Source: Acetofilamentum sp.
GTDB taxonomy: Bacteria > Bacteroidota > Bacteroidia > Bacteroidales > DTU049
Direction: 5' to 3'
Assembly: GCA_020720525.1 (NCBI GenBank)
Contig: DYON01000105.1
Span: forward strand, 1-8,857
Length of the DNA: 8,857 nt
Below are positions 1-5,809 of the stretch, piece by piece; position 1 is the first letter of the stretch, and each line of letters starts with the position of its first letter. The translations under genes and the position numbers were made by a program. The notes below the pieces were generated by a model. The model searched no databases and was not told where the DNA came from. It was given only the letters and a program-made list of their open reading frames with translations.

Positions 1-207
1 AGTTCTTTTCTAAGGCTGCCGTGTCTTCTGTAAAGATTGTAGTTTATTAAAAAGAGGGGTTTTTATATCGGACTCATTAATGGTTTTCCATATTCCTTTC
101 CAAAACCGCCACAAAGCAAGTAAAGCCAGGATTGATTCGCTTACAAGGATGGAGTTATAAAAACCATTGGTGTTAAGCGAACGTTTGCCGAAAAGACAAT
201 ACTTTAA
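1..207. other. No supported gene; region downstream of the phosphatase gene
   Basis: No start-to-stop coding region with recognisable content was found on either strand. On the minus strand, the frame of the phosphatase gene stays open after its stop at 208 until a TAG at 10-12, giving about 65 sense codons without a methionine. The translation includes a hydrophobic, tryptophan-rich piece (ILALLALWRFWKGIW). It could be a decayed gene tail or chance. No strong terminator hairpin is visible just downstream of the phosphatase stop; only a weak AAAG/CTTT pairing is present. Confidence 0.4.
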
Positions 208-918
208 TTAAATGACCGTCTCAATAATTTTTCGATCTACTTTGTGGTAGAATTTCGATTCTATCTTGTCGCGTTCCTCGAGATAGGCTTGGTAGCTATC
301 CGAAAAATCAACACGTTGTTCGATGGTGTTTTCGAAAGTGCCCGAAAGACCCATCATGAGCTCGCAGATTTCGCGAACAGCATTCAAATCGCCACGCTGA
401 TAGGTGATGTAATCGACCAAGTCTTTTTCTTGAATGTAGTTCAAAAACAAGGGACTCGATTTGCGACCAACCATAAAGCTTAAACCAGTTTGCTCGGCTG
501 CGCTTAGGTCAAGAACGTCGTCCATAAAAAAGGCAACTTGCGAAGGACGAATACCAGGCGTGTCGGTCATGTGGGTAAGAGCTTCTTTTTTGTATTTAAA
601 CGAAAGATACACCGAATTGTAATGTTCGCGCTTGGCCAACTGAAAAGCCGATTCGCTGATTTGATTGGTTACAATGCCTGTAAATGGAATTTTTTGAAAG
701 CGAAGCCAGTAGCTGAAACGCAACAAATTGATCCCTAAACTGTCGGTTTCGCTATAGGTACTTGGAAATTCAGCTCCTTTTTTACCACTGTTGAAAACCC
801 CATCCCAATCGAAAAGAAATCCGTGAATATTGTCGAGTTTTTTAGCAATTTTTGATGCTTGAGTAAGAAATATACCTCCGTTTTTCTCAAATAATTCCTG
901 AATACTTTCGGGTTTCAT
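208..918 (-). CDS. HAD-superfamily phosphatase, KdsC-like
   Basis: This 236-residue protein is a predicted cytoplasmic phosphohydrolase of the HAD superfamily. Motif I is FDWDG, with the nucleophile Asp37 and the acid/base Asp39. Motif II is probably Thr84 in GIVTNQ. Lysines at 108-111 are motif III candidates. Motif IV is FFMDDVLD (Asp133, Asp134, Asp137), which binds magnesium in this superfamily. The segment ending GDLNAVREICELM resembles the C-terminal signature of KdsC, the 3-deoxy-manno-octulosonate 8-phosphate phosphatase of lipopolysaccharide core synthesis. However, KdsC is normally about 170-190 residues. This protein has about 30 extra N-terminal residues and a charged C-terminal tail of about 45 residues (roughly 190-236), so the substrate may differ. 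The ATG at 916-918 is chosen because it places the motif I aspartates at the usual distance from the start. No Shine-Dalgarno is present, as expected for Bacteroidota. The HAD assignment is secure; the KdsC-like substrate is an inference. Confidence 0.85.
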   Translation of the reverse strand: MKPESIQELFEKNGGIFLTQASKIAKKLDNIHGFLFDWDGVFNSGKKGAEFPSTYSETDSLGINLLRFSYWLRFQKIPFTGIVTNQISESAFQLAKREHYNSVYLSFKYKKEALTHMTDTPGIRPSQVAFFMDDVLDLSAAEQTGLSFMVGRKSSPLFLNYIQEKDLVDYITYQRGDLNAVREICELMMGLSGTFENTIEQRVDFSDSYQAYLEERDKIESKFYHKVDRKIIETVI

Positions 919-940
919 ACAATTGTAGTTTATTTAAGCA

Positions 941-948
941 CTAAAGTA
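941..948 (-). promoter_or_regulatory. Possible -7 box for the phosphatase gene
   Basis: Read on the minus strand, this is TACTTTAG, one mismatch from the Bacteroidota -7 consensus TAnnTTTG. It lies 22 bases before the ATG, so the leader would be short. No TTTG or TTG is present at the expected 19-21 base distance upstream, so the call is weak. Confidence 0.35.
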
Positions 949-1052
949 CAACTTTTTTTCAAAACGATAAATTGATTATTTGCTGTCAAATTAAAATCAA
1001 TAATAGACCACATTAAATATCTCTGAAGAAATAAACCGTTTTTCAGATTCTG

Positions 1053-1070
1053 TCCCGATTTTCATCGGGA
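1053..1070. repeat. Small hairpin TCCCGAT/ATCGGGA
   Basis: A perfect 7-base stem (1053-1059 with 1064-1070) encloses a TTTC loop. The flanking sequence (GT on the left, TGAC on the right) resembles short dispersed palindromes common between genes in Bacteroidota genomes; that comparison is from memory. There is no T-tract on either strand, so it is not a classical terminator, although it could still protect a 3' end. Confidence 0.5.
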
Positions 1071-1102
1071 TGACGATCATAATGACGAAAAAACAGTTTT
1101 GT

Positions 1103-1150
1103 CTATGGCTTTTTATTACTCTTAGTTCCCGCATTTTCCGATAGCCATAG
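1103..1150. repeat. Inverted repeat CTATGGCT ... AGCCATAG
   Basis: Perfect 8-base arms (1103-1110 and 1143-1150) are separated by 32 bases. It could form a long-loop hairpin or mark the ends of a small repeat unit. No function is evident. Confidence 0.4.
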
Positions 1151-1206
1151 GGAGAATCGTGTGGTATGTTCACTCTAAAATACTTTTTATACTTAACTCC
1201 ATATTC

Positions 1207-1230
1207 AGACGCAATAAATTGCGTCTCTAC
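1207..1230. repeat. 24-base palindromic repeat, copy 1
   Basis: The sequence is AGACGCAA-TAAA-TTGCGTCT followed by CTAC. The core is a perfect palindrome with 8-base arms and a 4-base loop. The second copy starts 44 bases to the right. The symmetric form and the CTAC tail resemble dispersed intergenic palindromes of the GTAGAGACGC type that I recall from other bacteria. It lies about 60-80 bases beyond the aspartate kinase stop on the minus strand, so it could form a 3'-end hairpin. Confidence 0.7.
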
Positions 1231-1250
1231 AATGTCTTCTCATTTTCCTA

Positions 1251-1274
1251 AGACGCAATAAACCGCGTCTCTAC
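1251..1274. repeat. 24-base palindromic repeat, copy 2
   Basis: This copy is identical to copy 1 except for two bases: CC replaces TT in the right arm, which shortens the perfect stem to AGACGC/GCGTCT. It ends with the same CTAC. It starts only 15 bases after the aspartate kinase stop in the direction of transcription, so it would be the first hairpin in the 3' untranslated region. No T-tract follows it on the minus strand. Confidence 0.7.
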
Positions 1275-1289
1275 CCTCATAACCCATCC

Positions 1290-2576
1290 CTATTTATTCA
1301 AAATCATCTGCCAGGTGCTGCGACTTTTTTGTTCGAGCAAAGTTTTTCGCCCTTTTATGATATTAATTGCGTCTATACTGCCGTAATGTCGGATGGTTAC
1401 AAGGTCAACTTGCTCGTTGTAGCGCACCGAATAGAGTTTGTTCAAATCTTCGAGCAACACACTCAATCGGGCTGGCTCGTAGTCGAAACACACCGAAAAA
1501 CTGATGGCACTGTTTTGCATCATGCGCACTTTGATGTTGTTGCGCGAAAAAAGTGAAAAAATCTCGCTGATGTTTTTCTCGTTGATAAACGAAAAGTCGC
1601 GTGGGAAAAGCGAAAGCAAAACCTGATTGAATTTGAAAATATAGGATGGAACTTTTTTGTCGTCGGTGCCAATGCGATCAATTATTGTTCCTTCGCCTGC
1701 TGGATTCAGAAACGATTTCACGCGCAGCGGAATATTTTTGTTTTCGAGCGGCTTGATGGTTTTGGGATGAATCACCGATGCGCCATAATAGGCAAGTTCG
1801 ACCGCTTCGCGATACGAAATATGTTCCAGCGCAATGGCATCGGGCATCAGTTTTGGATCGGCATTCATTACGCCAGAAACGTCTTTCCAAATCACCATCT
1901 CGGATGCATTGAGGCTGTAGGCAAAAATAGATGCCGAAAAGTCGGAACCTTCGCGACCGAGCGAAATGGGAGCTCCTTCGGCCGATTGTGCAATAAATCC
2001 CTGTGTGAGAACAATGCAAGGCTTTTCGCTTGCAAACCAAGTCGAAGCAGCCTCGTTTATTTTAGAAACCGTCAAGTCCCAATCAACCAAAGCATCGCGG
2101 TAGCTGTTGTCGGTGCAAATAAAATCGCGTGCAGCAACATGAAATGTGTTAAAACTTTGTTCGGAAAGATAAGCGCTCAAAATGGTAGTAGCTATGCGCT
2201 CGCCAAAATGCACAAAGCGGTCGTAGCTTTTATCGAACGATGCCTCGGGCTCGAGCAAAACGTTTGCTTCGAGTTCCTGAAACAAATTATTAAAATCGAA
2301 AAAAACAGTGTGATTGCTGTTGGGAAACAATTCAACAAGAATACTATTGTGGTAGCTTTTTAGTTCGGCAATGCGTTGCATCGCATCTTTGTTGCTACCG
2401 CCCAAATACGACTGATGAATTCGCTCCAGTGCATTGGTGGTTTTTCCCATCGCCGAAAGAATAACAACAGTTTTTGGATTTGCATAACTTTTGAGAATGG
2501 CAACCACATTGCGCACAGCTGCGGCATCTTTTACCGAAGCACCACCGAATTTAAAAACCTGTATTTGAGATGACAT
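1290..2576 (-). CDS. lysC: Aspartate kinase, monofunctional
   Basis: This enzyme phosphorylates L-aspartate with ATP, the first committed step toward lysine (via diaminopimelate), threonine and methionine. It is cytoplasmic. The 428-residue protein has the expected motifs in order: VFKFGGASVKD at the N terminus (Lys9, nucleotide site), FVHFGERIA, SLGREGSDFSAS, VIWKDVSGVMNADPK, and YGASVIHPKTIKPLENKNIPL followed by RVKS. The last about 110 residues fit the regulatory ACT region found in this family, so end-product feedback is plausible. No homoserine dehydrogenase domain follows. A longer reading would begin at a TTG (2604-2606). I prefer the ATG at 2574-2576 because the TTG lies inside the predicted -7 box and would be outside the transcript, and because the ATG puts KFGG near the N terminus as usual. 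The gene stands alone with its own promoter. The lysC symbol reflects enzyme class; other isozymes may exist elsewhere in the genome. Confidence 0.95.
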   Translation of the reverse strand: MSSQIQVFKFGGASVKDAAAVRNVVAILKSYANPKTVVILSAMGKTTNALERIHQSYLGGSNKDAMQRIAELKSYHNSILVELFPNSNHTVFFDFNNLFQELEANVLLEPEASFDKSYDRFVHFGERIATTILSAYLSEQSFNTFHVAARDFICTDNSYRDALVDWDLTVSKINEAASTWFASEKPCIVLTQGFIAQSAEGAPISLGREGSDFSASIFAYSLNASEMVIWKDVSGVMNADPKLMPDAIALEHISYREAVELAYYGASVIHPKTIKPLENKNIPLRVKSFLNPAGEGTIIDRIGTDDKKVPSYIFKFNQVLLSLFPRDFSFINEKNISEIFSLFSRNNIKVRMMQNSAISFSVCFDYEPARLSVLLEDLNKLYSVRYNEQVDLVTIRHYGSIDAINIIKGRKTLLEQKSRSTWQMILNK

Positions 2577-2603
2577 TGTTGCAGTCGATTGTTGTTTACG
2601 ATG

Positions 2604-2637
2604 CAAATTTAGTATTTATCGGGAAAAGGAAAACAAA
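2604..2637 (-). promoter_or_regulatory. Promoter of the aspartate kinase gene
   Basis: On the minus strand the -7 box is TAAATTTG (2604-2611), a perfect match to the Bacteroidota consensus TAnnTTTG. A TTTG element (2634-2637) lies 22 bases upstream, close to the expected spacing. Transcription would start near 2598-2600, giving a leader of roughly 22-25 bases to the ATG at 2576. The promoter begins just after the T-tract of the operon terminator, so the gene is transcribed independently. Confidence 0.7.
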
Positions 2638-2649
2638 CGTTTCCCCCCC

Positions 2650-2678
2650 AAAAAAATCCCGCCTTAAAAGCGGGATTT
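2650..2678 (-). terminator. Rho-independent terminator of the three-gene operon
   Basis: A perfect 9-base stem (AAATCCCGC at 2654-2662 with GCGGGATTT at 2670-2678) has a 7-base loop. On the minus strand the stem runs into seven T residues (2650-2656, partly within the stem), then seven G residues (2643-2649). It lies 15 bases after the stop of the DUF5723 gene, the standard position for an intrinsic terminator. The A-rich flank on the other side is too short to suggest bidirectional function. Confidence 0.9.
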
Positions 2679-2693
2679 CGTAACGAGAAAGCT

Positions 2694-4124
2694 TTAATCG
2701 ATAATTGGAACATAGTCTTTGGGTGGTTTACATCCAAAAACAAAGTTCATCCCAAAATGAAAATTCATGTATTTCCAGTTGCTTGGAACGGTAATATTGT
2801 TATCGACAATTTCGCCGCCATCGCGTGTTTCGGTCCATGAGTAGCGATTCCAAATAATGGGTGCAAAAATGTTGTCGGACATCATATAAAGTTGAAAAAA
2901 GCCCAGTTTAAGCGAAAAGCCCAAGCCGAAATTGGTGAAATTGTGGTTTGCCATGGAATAGGTAGCTGTTACATGCCAAATATCGCCAAATTTGTGCATA
3001 TAGCCCAAACTCAATGCTGGATGAATGCCTTTGTCGAAAAACTGAATACGTGCCGATGCCGACAATTTGTTTTTGGGAGTAACAGCATAAAAAGCACTAC
3101 CTTGAATGCGTGTGTTGAGCATGGTTTTGTACTTGGTATATGTGGTGTCGATCATAAAAATCTCGACAATAGAATCGAGTGCATTGTCGAGGTAGGTGCT
3201 ATCGGCAAAAAACGCAGCTGCATCAACTCCTTCGTAGGTGAAAGTTCCGCCAGGGTTGTTGCTTACCAAATTCATTGGGTCGCTTTTCCAAGAGATAAAG
3301 CCAAAATCGAGTACACTCAAACCCAAGGTGAGTTTGTCGTCGTATTTGTAGGTAGCACCCAAATCGATTCCCATACCGAAATTTTTCGAATTCAACAAAT
3401 ACTCTTTAGTGTCAAATTCGTAGTTGGTATCGGTAAAATGATTCAATTCGCAGGTATTCACCAAAATATCGGAAGTAGCTGTAATATCGAAAAATGTGCT
3501 TTCGGTTGTAAGCGTGATATCGCTACGTTTGGTGTTGATATTGGCTTTTCCAAACAGAAGTTTTGCCCTAGTTCCAAACGTCCATTTCGAGTCGTATATA
3601 TAGGAGTAACCAAATGCATACTCGCGGTAATGCGATGCGTTCAGCCTAAAATTTCCAATATCGAGTGTTTCGTCAAGCAAAGCTCCATTGCCATATAAAG
3701 CAAATTCAATTAGGTCTTTTGGATACGAAAACCTAAACGAAACATGCTCAGTTAATGCAAAGTTAAAGTAATGCTTTTCTTTAAATTTAAAACCGAACGA
3801 AAGAATTTCTTCATTCACATCGGCAAACACGTAGTTGTTCTTTTTCAGTTGATCGACAAGCGATTCCATATCCACTTCAACAGAATCGAGCACATTAATC
3901 GAAATCACATTTTTGGCGTTGAATCCAGTATGACCGCCAGCGATATAAAGCGAAGAAAGAGCAGGAAAACCAACATGTATTTTACACTGAGGAATATAAG
4001 CCGGATTGGAATAGTACGACTGTGGAACAATGTTTAGGTTTTGAATAATCATATCGTCTTGAGCAACGATGTTCTGCGATGCAAAACCAACAACAACAGC
4101 TAACGCGAATAGTAGTTTTTTCAT
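2694..4124 (-). CDS. DUF5723-family outer-membrane protein
   Basis: This 476-residue secreted protein is predicted to be an outer-membrane beta-barrel; its function is unknown. The N terminus MKKLLFALAVVVGFASQNIVA is a signal peptide with likely cleavage before QDD. The mature start (IVPQSYYSNPAYIPQ, then KIHVGFPALSSLYI) matches the pattern I associate with DUF5723, including the NPA motif also seen in FadL/PorV-type barrels. The rest is made of alternating aromatic and polar strands (for example KHYFNFALTEHVSFRFSYP, TLGLSVLDFGFISW, GLGFSLKLGFFQLYMMS), typical of a barrel, and it ends with a strand rich in aromatic residues (MNFHFGMNFVFG) and a short tail. It is the last gene of the operon, 14 bases after the lipoprotein stop, with a perfect Shine-Dalgarno that overlaps that stop. 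An intrinsic terminator follows. The family assignment rests on sequence pattern alone; the barrel topology is an inference. Confidence 0.8.
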   Translation of the reverse strand: MKKLLFALAVVVGFASQNIVAQDDMIIQNLNIVPQSYYSNPAYIPQCKIHVGFPALSSLYIAGGHTGFNAKNVISINVLDSVEVDMESLVDQLKKNNYVFADVNEEILSFGFKFKEKHYFNFALTEHVSFRFSYPKDLIEFALYGNGALLDETLDIGNFRLNASHYREYAFGYSYIYDSKWTFGTRAKLLFGKANINTKRSDITLTTESTFFDITATSDILVNTCELNHFTDTNYEFDTKEYLLNSKNFGMGIDLGATYKYDDKLTLGLSVLDFGFISWKSDPMNLVSNNPGGTFTYEGVDAAAFFADSTYLDNALDSIVEIFMIDTTYTKYKTMLNTRIQGSAFYAVTPKNKLSASARIQFFDKGIHPALSLGYMHKFGDIWHVTATYSMANHNFTNFGLGFSLKLGFFQLYMMSDNIFAPIIWNRYSWTETRDGGEIVDNNITVPSNWKYMNFHFGMNFVFGCKPPKDYVPIID

Positions 4125-4132
4125 AGTAGTAT

Positions 4133-4140
4133 CCTCCTTT
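4133..4140 (-). promoter_or_regulatory. Perfect Shine-Dalgarno site of the DUF5723 gene
   Basis: Read on the minus strand the sequence is AAAGGAGG, complementary to the 16S rRNA tail over eight bases, with eight bases to the ATG at 4124. It shares two bases (4139-4140) with the TAA stop of the upstream lipoprotein gene, so a ribosome ending there would sit on the site. No other gene in this window has a comparable site. Confidence 0.85.
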
Positions 4141-5740
4141 AAAATTCGTTGCTGTTGAATTTAAACTGCACCTGTGCGCTAAGTCGCAACCCCAATTTGT
4201 AGTAAGAATAAATCTTCACCAGTTGAGTTCCCGAACTGTAGGTGTCGAGTCTTGCTCGAACAATAATATGTTTGGTTATCTCGAGATTGTTGAGTCGTGA
4301 ACCCTGAATGGTTTGTGTAACTGTTTTTTCGCGGGGTTGCGTTACAATATAATCAGGTGCTGGGCCTGGAGTTGCTGCAACCAAAGTTTGTTCGAGCGGA
4401 TTCAAAAGCGAATCGAGCTGAACATAATTGGAGTCGCAGAAAAAGAGCTGAATATCTCCATCGATGGGAAACATGTTCTTGGTATAAACTTTAAAGAGAA
4501 GCCATTCAACATTAGAGAGGTCTTCGCCAAAATCGAGGTCGAAAGTATCCTGCAAAATAAATCCATTTGCAGTACCATAAAATGGCAATTCAAGTTTTGC
4601 TTCCACTGCCATTCGGCTAACATCTTCCACAAAATTTTTCACCACATTGCCGTTCGGATTGGTACTTCCACTCACAAGAGCCAAAATACGCTGTGGCGTA
4701 ATGTTTAAGGCTGCATCTATATTTGAGTTCGATTTATTCAGCACAAATCCGCTTGTAGCAACTTGTCCCATTGCAGCTGGAGATGAAATATCCCAAGGGT
4801 TTGGAATTCCGGTGCCCGAAATAACTACACTCGAAGTTGGAGCATTGGTTCGAATGGCTTCCATATAATCAACTGTAGCACGAATTGGCACTCCCCAACC
4901 ATTCAACACATTGATATAAAGGCGCGGGTCTTCCCAGTTTACCGTACCAGTGAGACTGTTGTTATTAATGCGAATACCAATCGTGTCGTTGTTTAAATTC
5001 AAATTGAATTGTCCCAAATATCCGTACATATAGCGAAAACGAAGACTTGAGAACGCCATGTCGAAGTTCAAATAGTATGGAGATAGGTTTGCATTACCAT
5101 TCCCATGAACCGTAACATCGAAGTGAACTTGGAGCCGATTGTCAACAATTGAATTGTCGAAAACCAGCTTTGTGCCACCCAAATTAGAGTTAATACTGCT
5201 TCCGCTCGCAACATAGTTGAGTGTATCGCGATACGCAACACCGTTTTGAGTAGCTCCGGGAATAGTCATTATTATGGTTGCTGGATAATTAAGGTCGGAA
5301 TTTAAAACCATGTTGAGCCATCCTTCTTTAAGGGTCATCGAATCGAGTTCAATTCCTCCACCAAGCGAAAAGTCGAAGTCGTAATCGTACGATGTGGTGA
5401 AATCGCCCGAAAGAGGTCCGCCAGAAATATTCAGATTGCTGGTATAATTAATTGCCTGATTTCCAATGGGAATCAACTCTTCGGCCGATTGACTATAAAC
5501 GGTGTCTTCATACACCAGATATACAAATTGATTTGAATCGACTACCAGCAGGTCGGTGCTATCGTAATCTTTCAAAATATCCCACAAGGTGAGATCGGAA
5601 TTAATGAGGGGCGCGGCACCGTTTGGATTCCAGTTGGTGGCTGTTACGGTATCCATGTCGAAATCGTCTTTCACACAGGCGTAAAAGAAAAACGAAGCGA
5701 AAAATAAGAATCCCGAAAACAAGAGTAGTTTAATTTTCAT
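4139..5740 (-). CDS. Predicted surface-exposed lipoprotein of unknown function
   Basis: This 533-residue lipoprotein has no recognised domain. The start chosen is the ATG at 5738-5740, because it directly precedes a lipoprotein signal: MKIK, a hydrophobic stretch, and the lipobox FYAC with Cys22 as the lipidated residue. An upstream ATG at 5797 would add 19 residues before the signal peptide and is unlikely. The first mature residues are CVKDDFD, which fit the X-K-(D/E)2 lipoprotein export signal described in Capnocytophaga, so the protein is probably carried to the cell surface. The body is rich in Asn, Ser, Thr and Asp, with many predicted beta strands. Three segments share a pattern of hydrophobic strand, then Asn, Pro or Tyr-Pro, then another strand: around residues 133-160, 267-292 and 407-435. 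These may be related beta-sandwich modules. It lies between the propeller gene (69 bases upstream) and the DUF5723 gene, suggesting joint work in the envelope. Confidence 0.8.
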   Translation of the reverse strand: MKIKLLLFSGFLFFASFFFYACVKDDFDMDTVTATNWNPNGAAPLINSDLTLWDILKDYDSTDLLVVDSNQFVYLVYEDTVYSQSAEELIPIGNQAINYTSNLNISGGPLSGDFTTSYDYDFDFSLGGGIELDSMTLKEGWLNMVLNSDLNYPATIIMTIPGATQNGVAYRDTLNYVASGSSINSNLGGTKLVFDNSIVDNRLQVHFDVTVHGNGNANLSPYYLNFDMAFSSLRFRYMYGYLGQFNLNLNNDTIGIRINNNSLTGTVNWEDPRLYINVLNGWGVPIRATVDYMEAIRTNAPTSSVVISGTGIPNPWDISSPAAMGQVATSGFVLNKSNSNIDAALNITPQRILALVSGSTNPNGNVVKNFVEDVSRMAVEAKLELPFYGTANGFILQDTFDLDFGEDLSNVEWLLFKVYTKNMFPIDGDIQLFFCDSNYVQLDSLLNPLEQTLVAATPGPAPDYIVTQPREKTVTQTIQGSRLNNLEITKHIIVRARLDTYSSGTQLVKIYSYYKLGLRLSAQVQFKFNSNEF

Positions 5741-5799
5741 ATTGATACAGGTTTTTACTTTGACAAAACAAACTATGCTTTTGTTGCAAAAGCTCAATA

Positions 5800-5807
5800 C
5801 AAAGATA
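5800..5807 (-). promoter_or_regulatory. Possible internal promoter (-7 box) before the lipoprotein gene
   Basis: On the minus strand this is TATCTTTG, a perfect match to the Bacteroidota -7 consensus TAnnTTTG, located two bases beyond the stop codon of the propeller gene. Transcription would start near 5794, giving a leader of about 54 bases. No good TTTG element is found at the normal distance; the nearest TTTG (5822-5825) is only 14 bases away. The lipoprotein and DUF5723 genes may therefore be expressed separately from the first gene as well as together with it. Confidence 0.5.
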
Positions 5808-5809
5808 CG

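Larger units (their letters stand above)
919..1289. other. 371-base intergenic spacer rich in inverted repeats
   Basis: No coding region is supported between the aspartate kinase stop and the phosphatase start. The spacer is AT-rich. It holds a 7-base inverted repeat (971-977 with 995-1001), a compact CCCGAT hairpin (1053-1070), a wide 8-base inverted repeat (1103-1110 with 1143-1150) and two copies of a 24-base palindromic repeat (1207-1230 and 1251-1274). It must contain the transcription end of the aspartate kinase gene, but no hairpin followed by a T-tract on the minus strand was found. It also contains the phosphatase promoter. Confidence 0.7.

Noticed and set aside
1678..2040. A 120-codon minus-strand open frame inside the aspartate kinase gene
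   Set aside because: It is out of frame with the conserved kinase sequence and Arg/Cys/Ser-rich, so it is a shadow frame.
1767..2363. A 198-codon plus-strand open frame opposite the aspartate kinase gene
   Set aside because: It is fully antisense to strongly conserved kinase motifs, and the translation shows no protein-like hydrophobic pattern.
2576..2604. Lysine riboswitch or attenuator in the aspartate kinase leader
   Set aside because: The predicted leader is only about 22-25 bases, far too short for a riboswitch or leader-peptide attenuator, and no hairpin is seen in it.
2643..2656. C7A7 homopolymer run as a phase-variable or slippage site
   Set aside because: It lies between a terminator stem and the next promoter, not in a coding region, and the A run is simply the T-tract of the terminator on the other strand.
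2892..3698. A 268-codon plus-strand open frame opposite the DUF5723 gene
   Set aside because: It lies wholly inside a well-supported gene on the other strand, and its translation is Cys- and Ile-rich with no domain pattern. It looks like a by-product of codon bias.
4139..5797. Longer lipoprotein reading starting at the ATG at 5797
   Set aside because: It puts 19 residues before a complete lipoprotein signal peptide and starts upstream of the probable transcript start near 5794.
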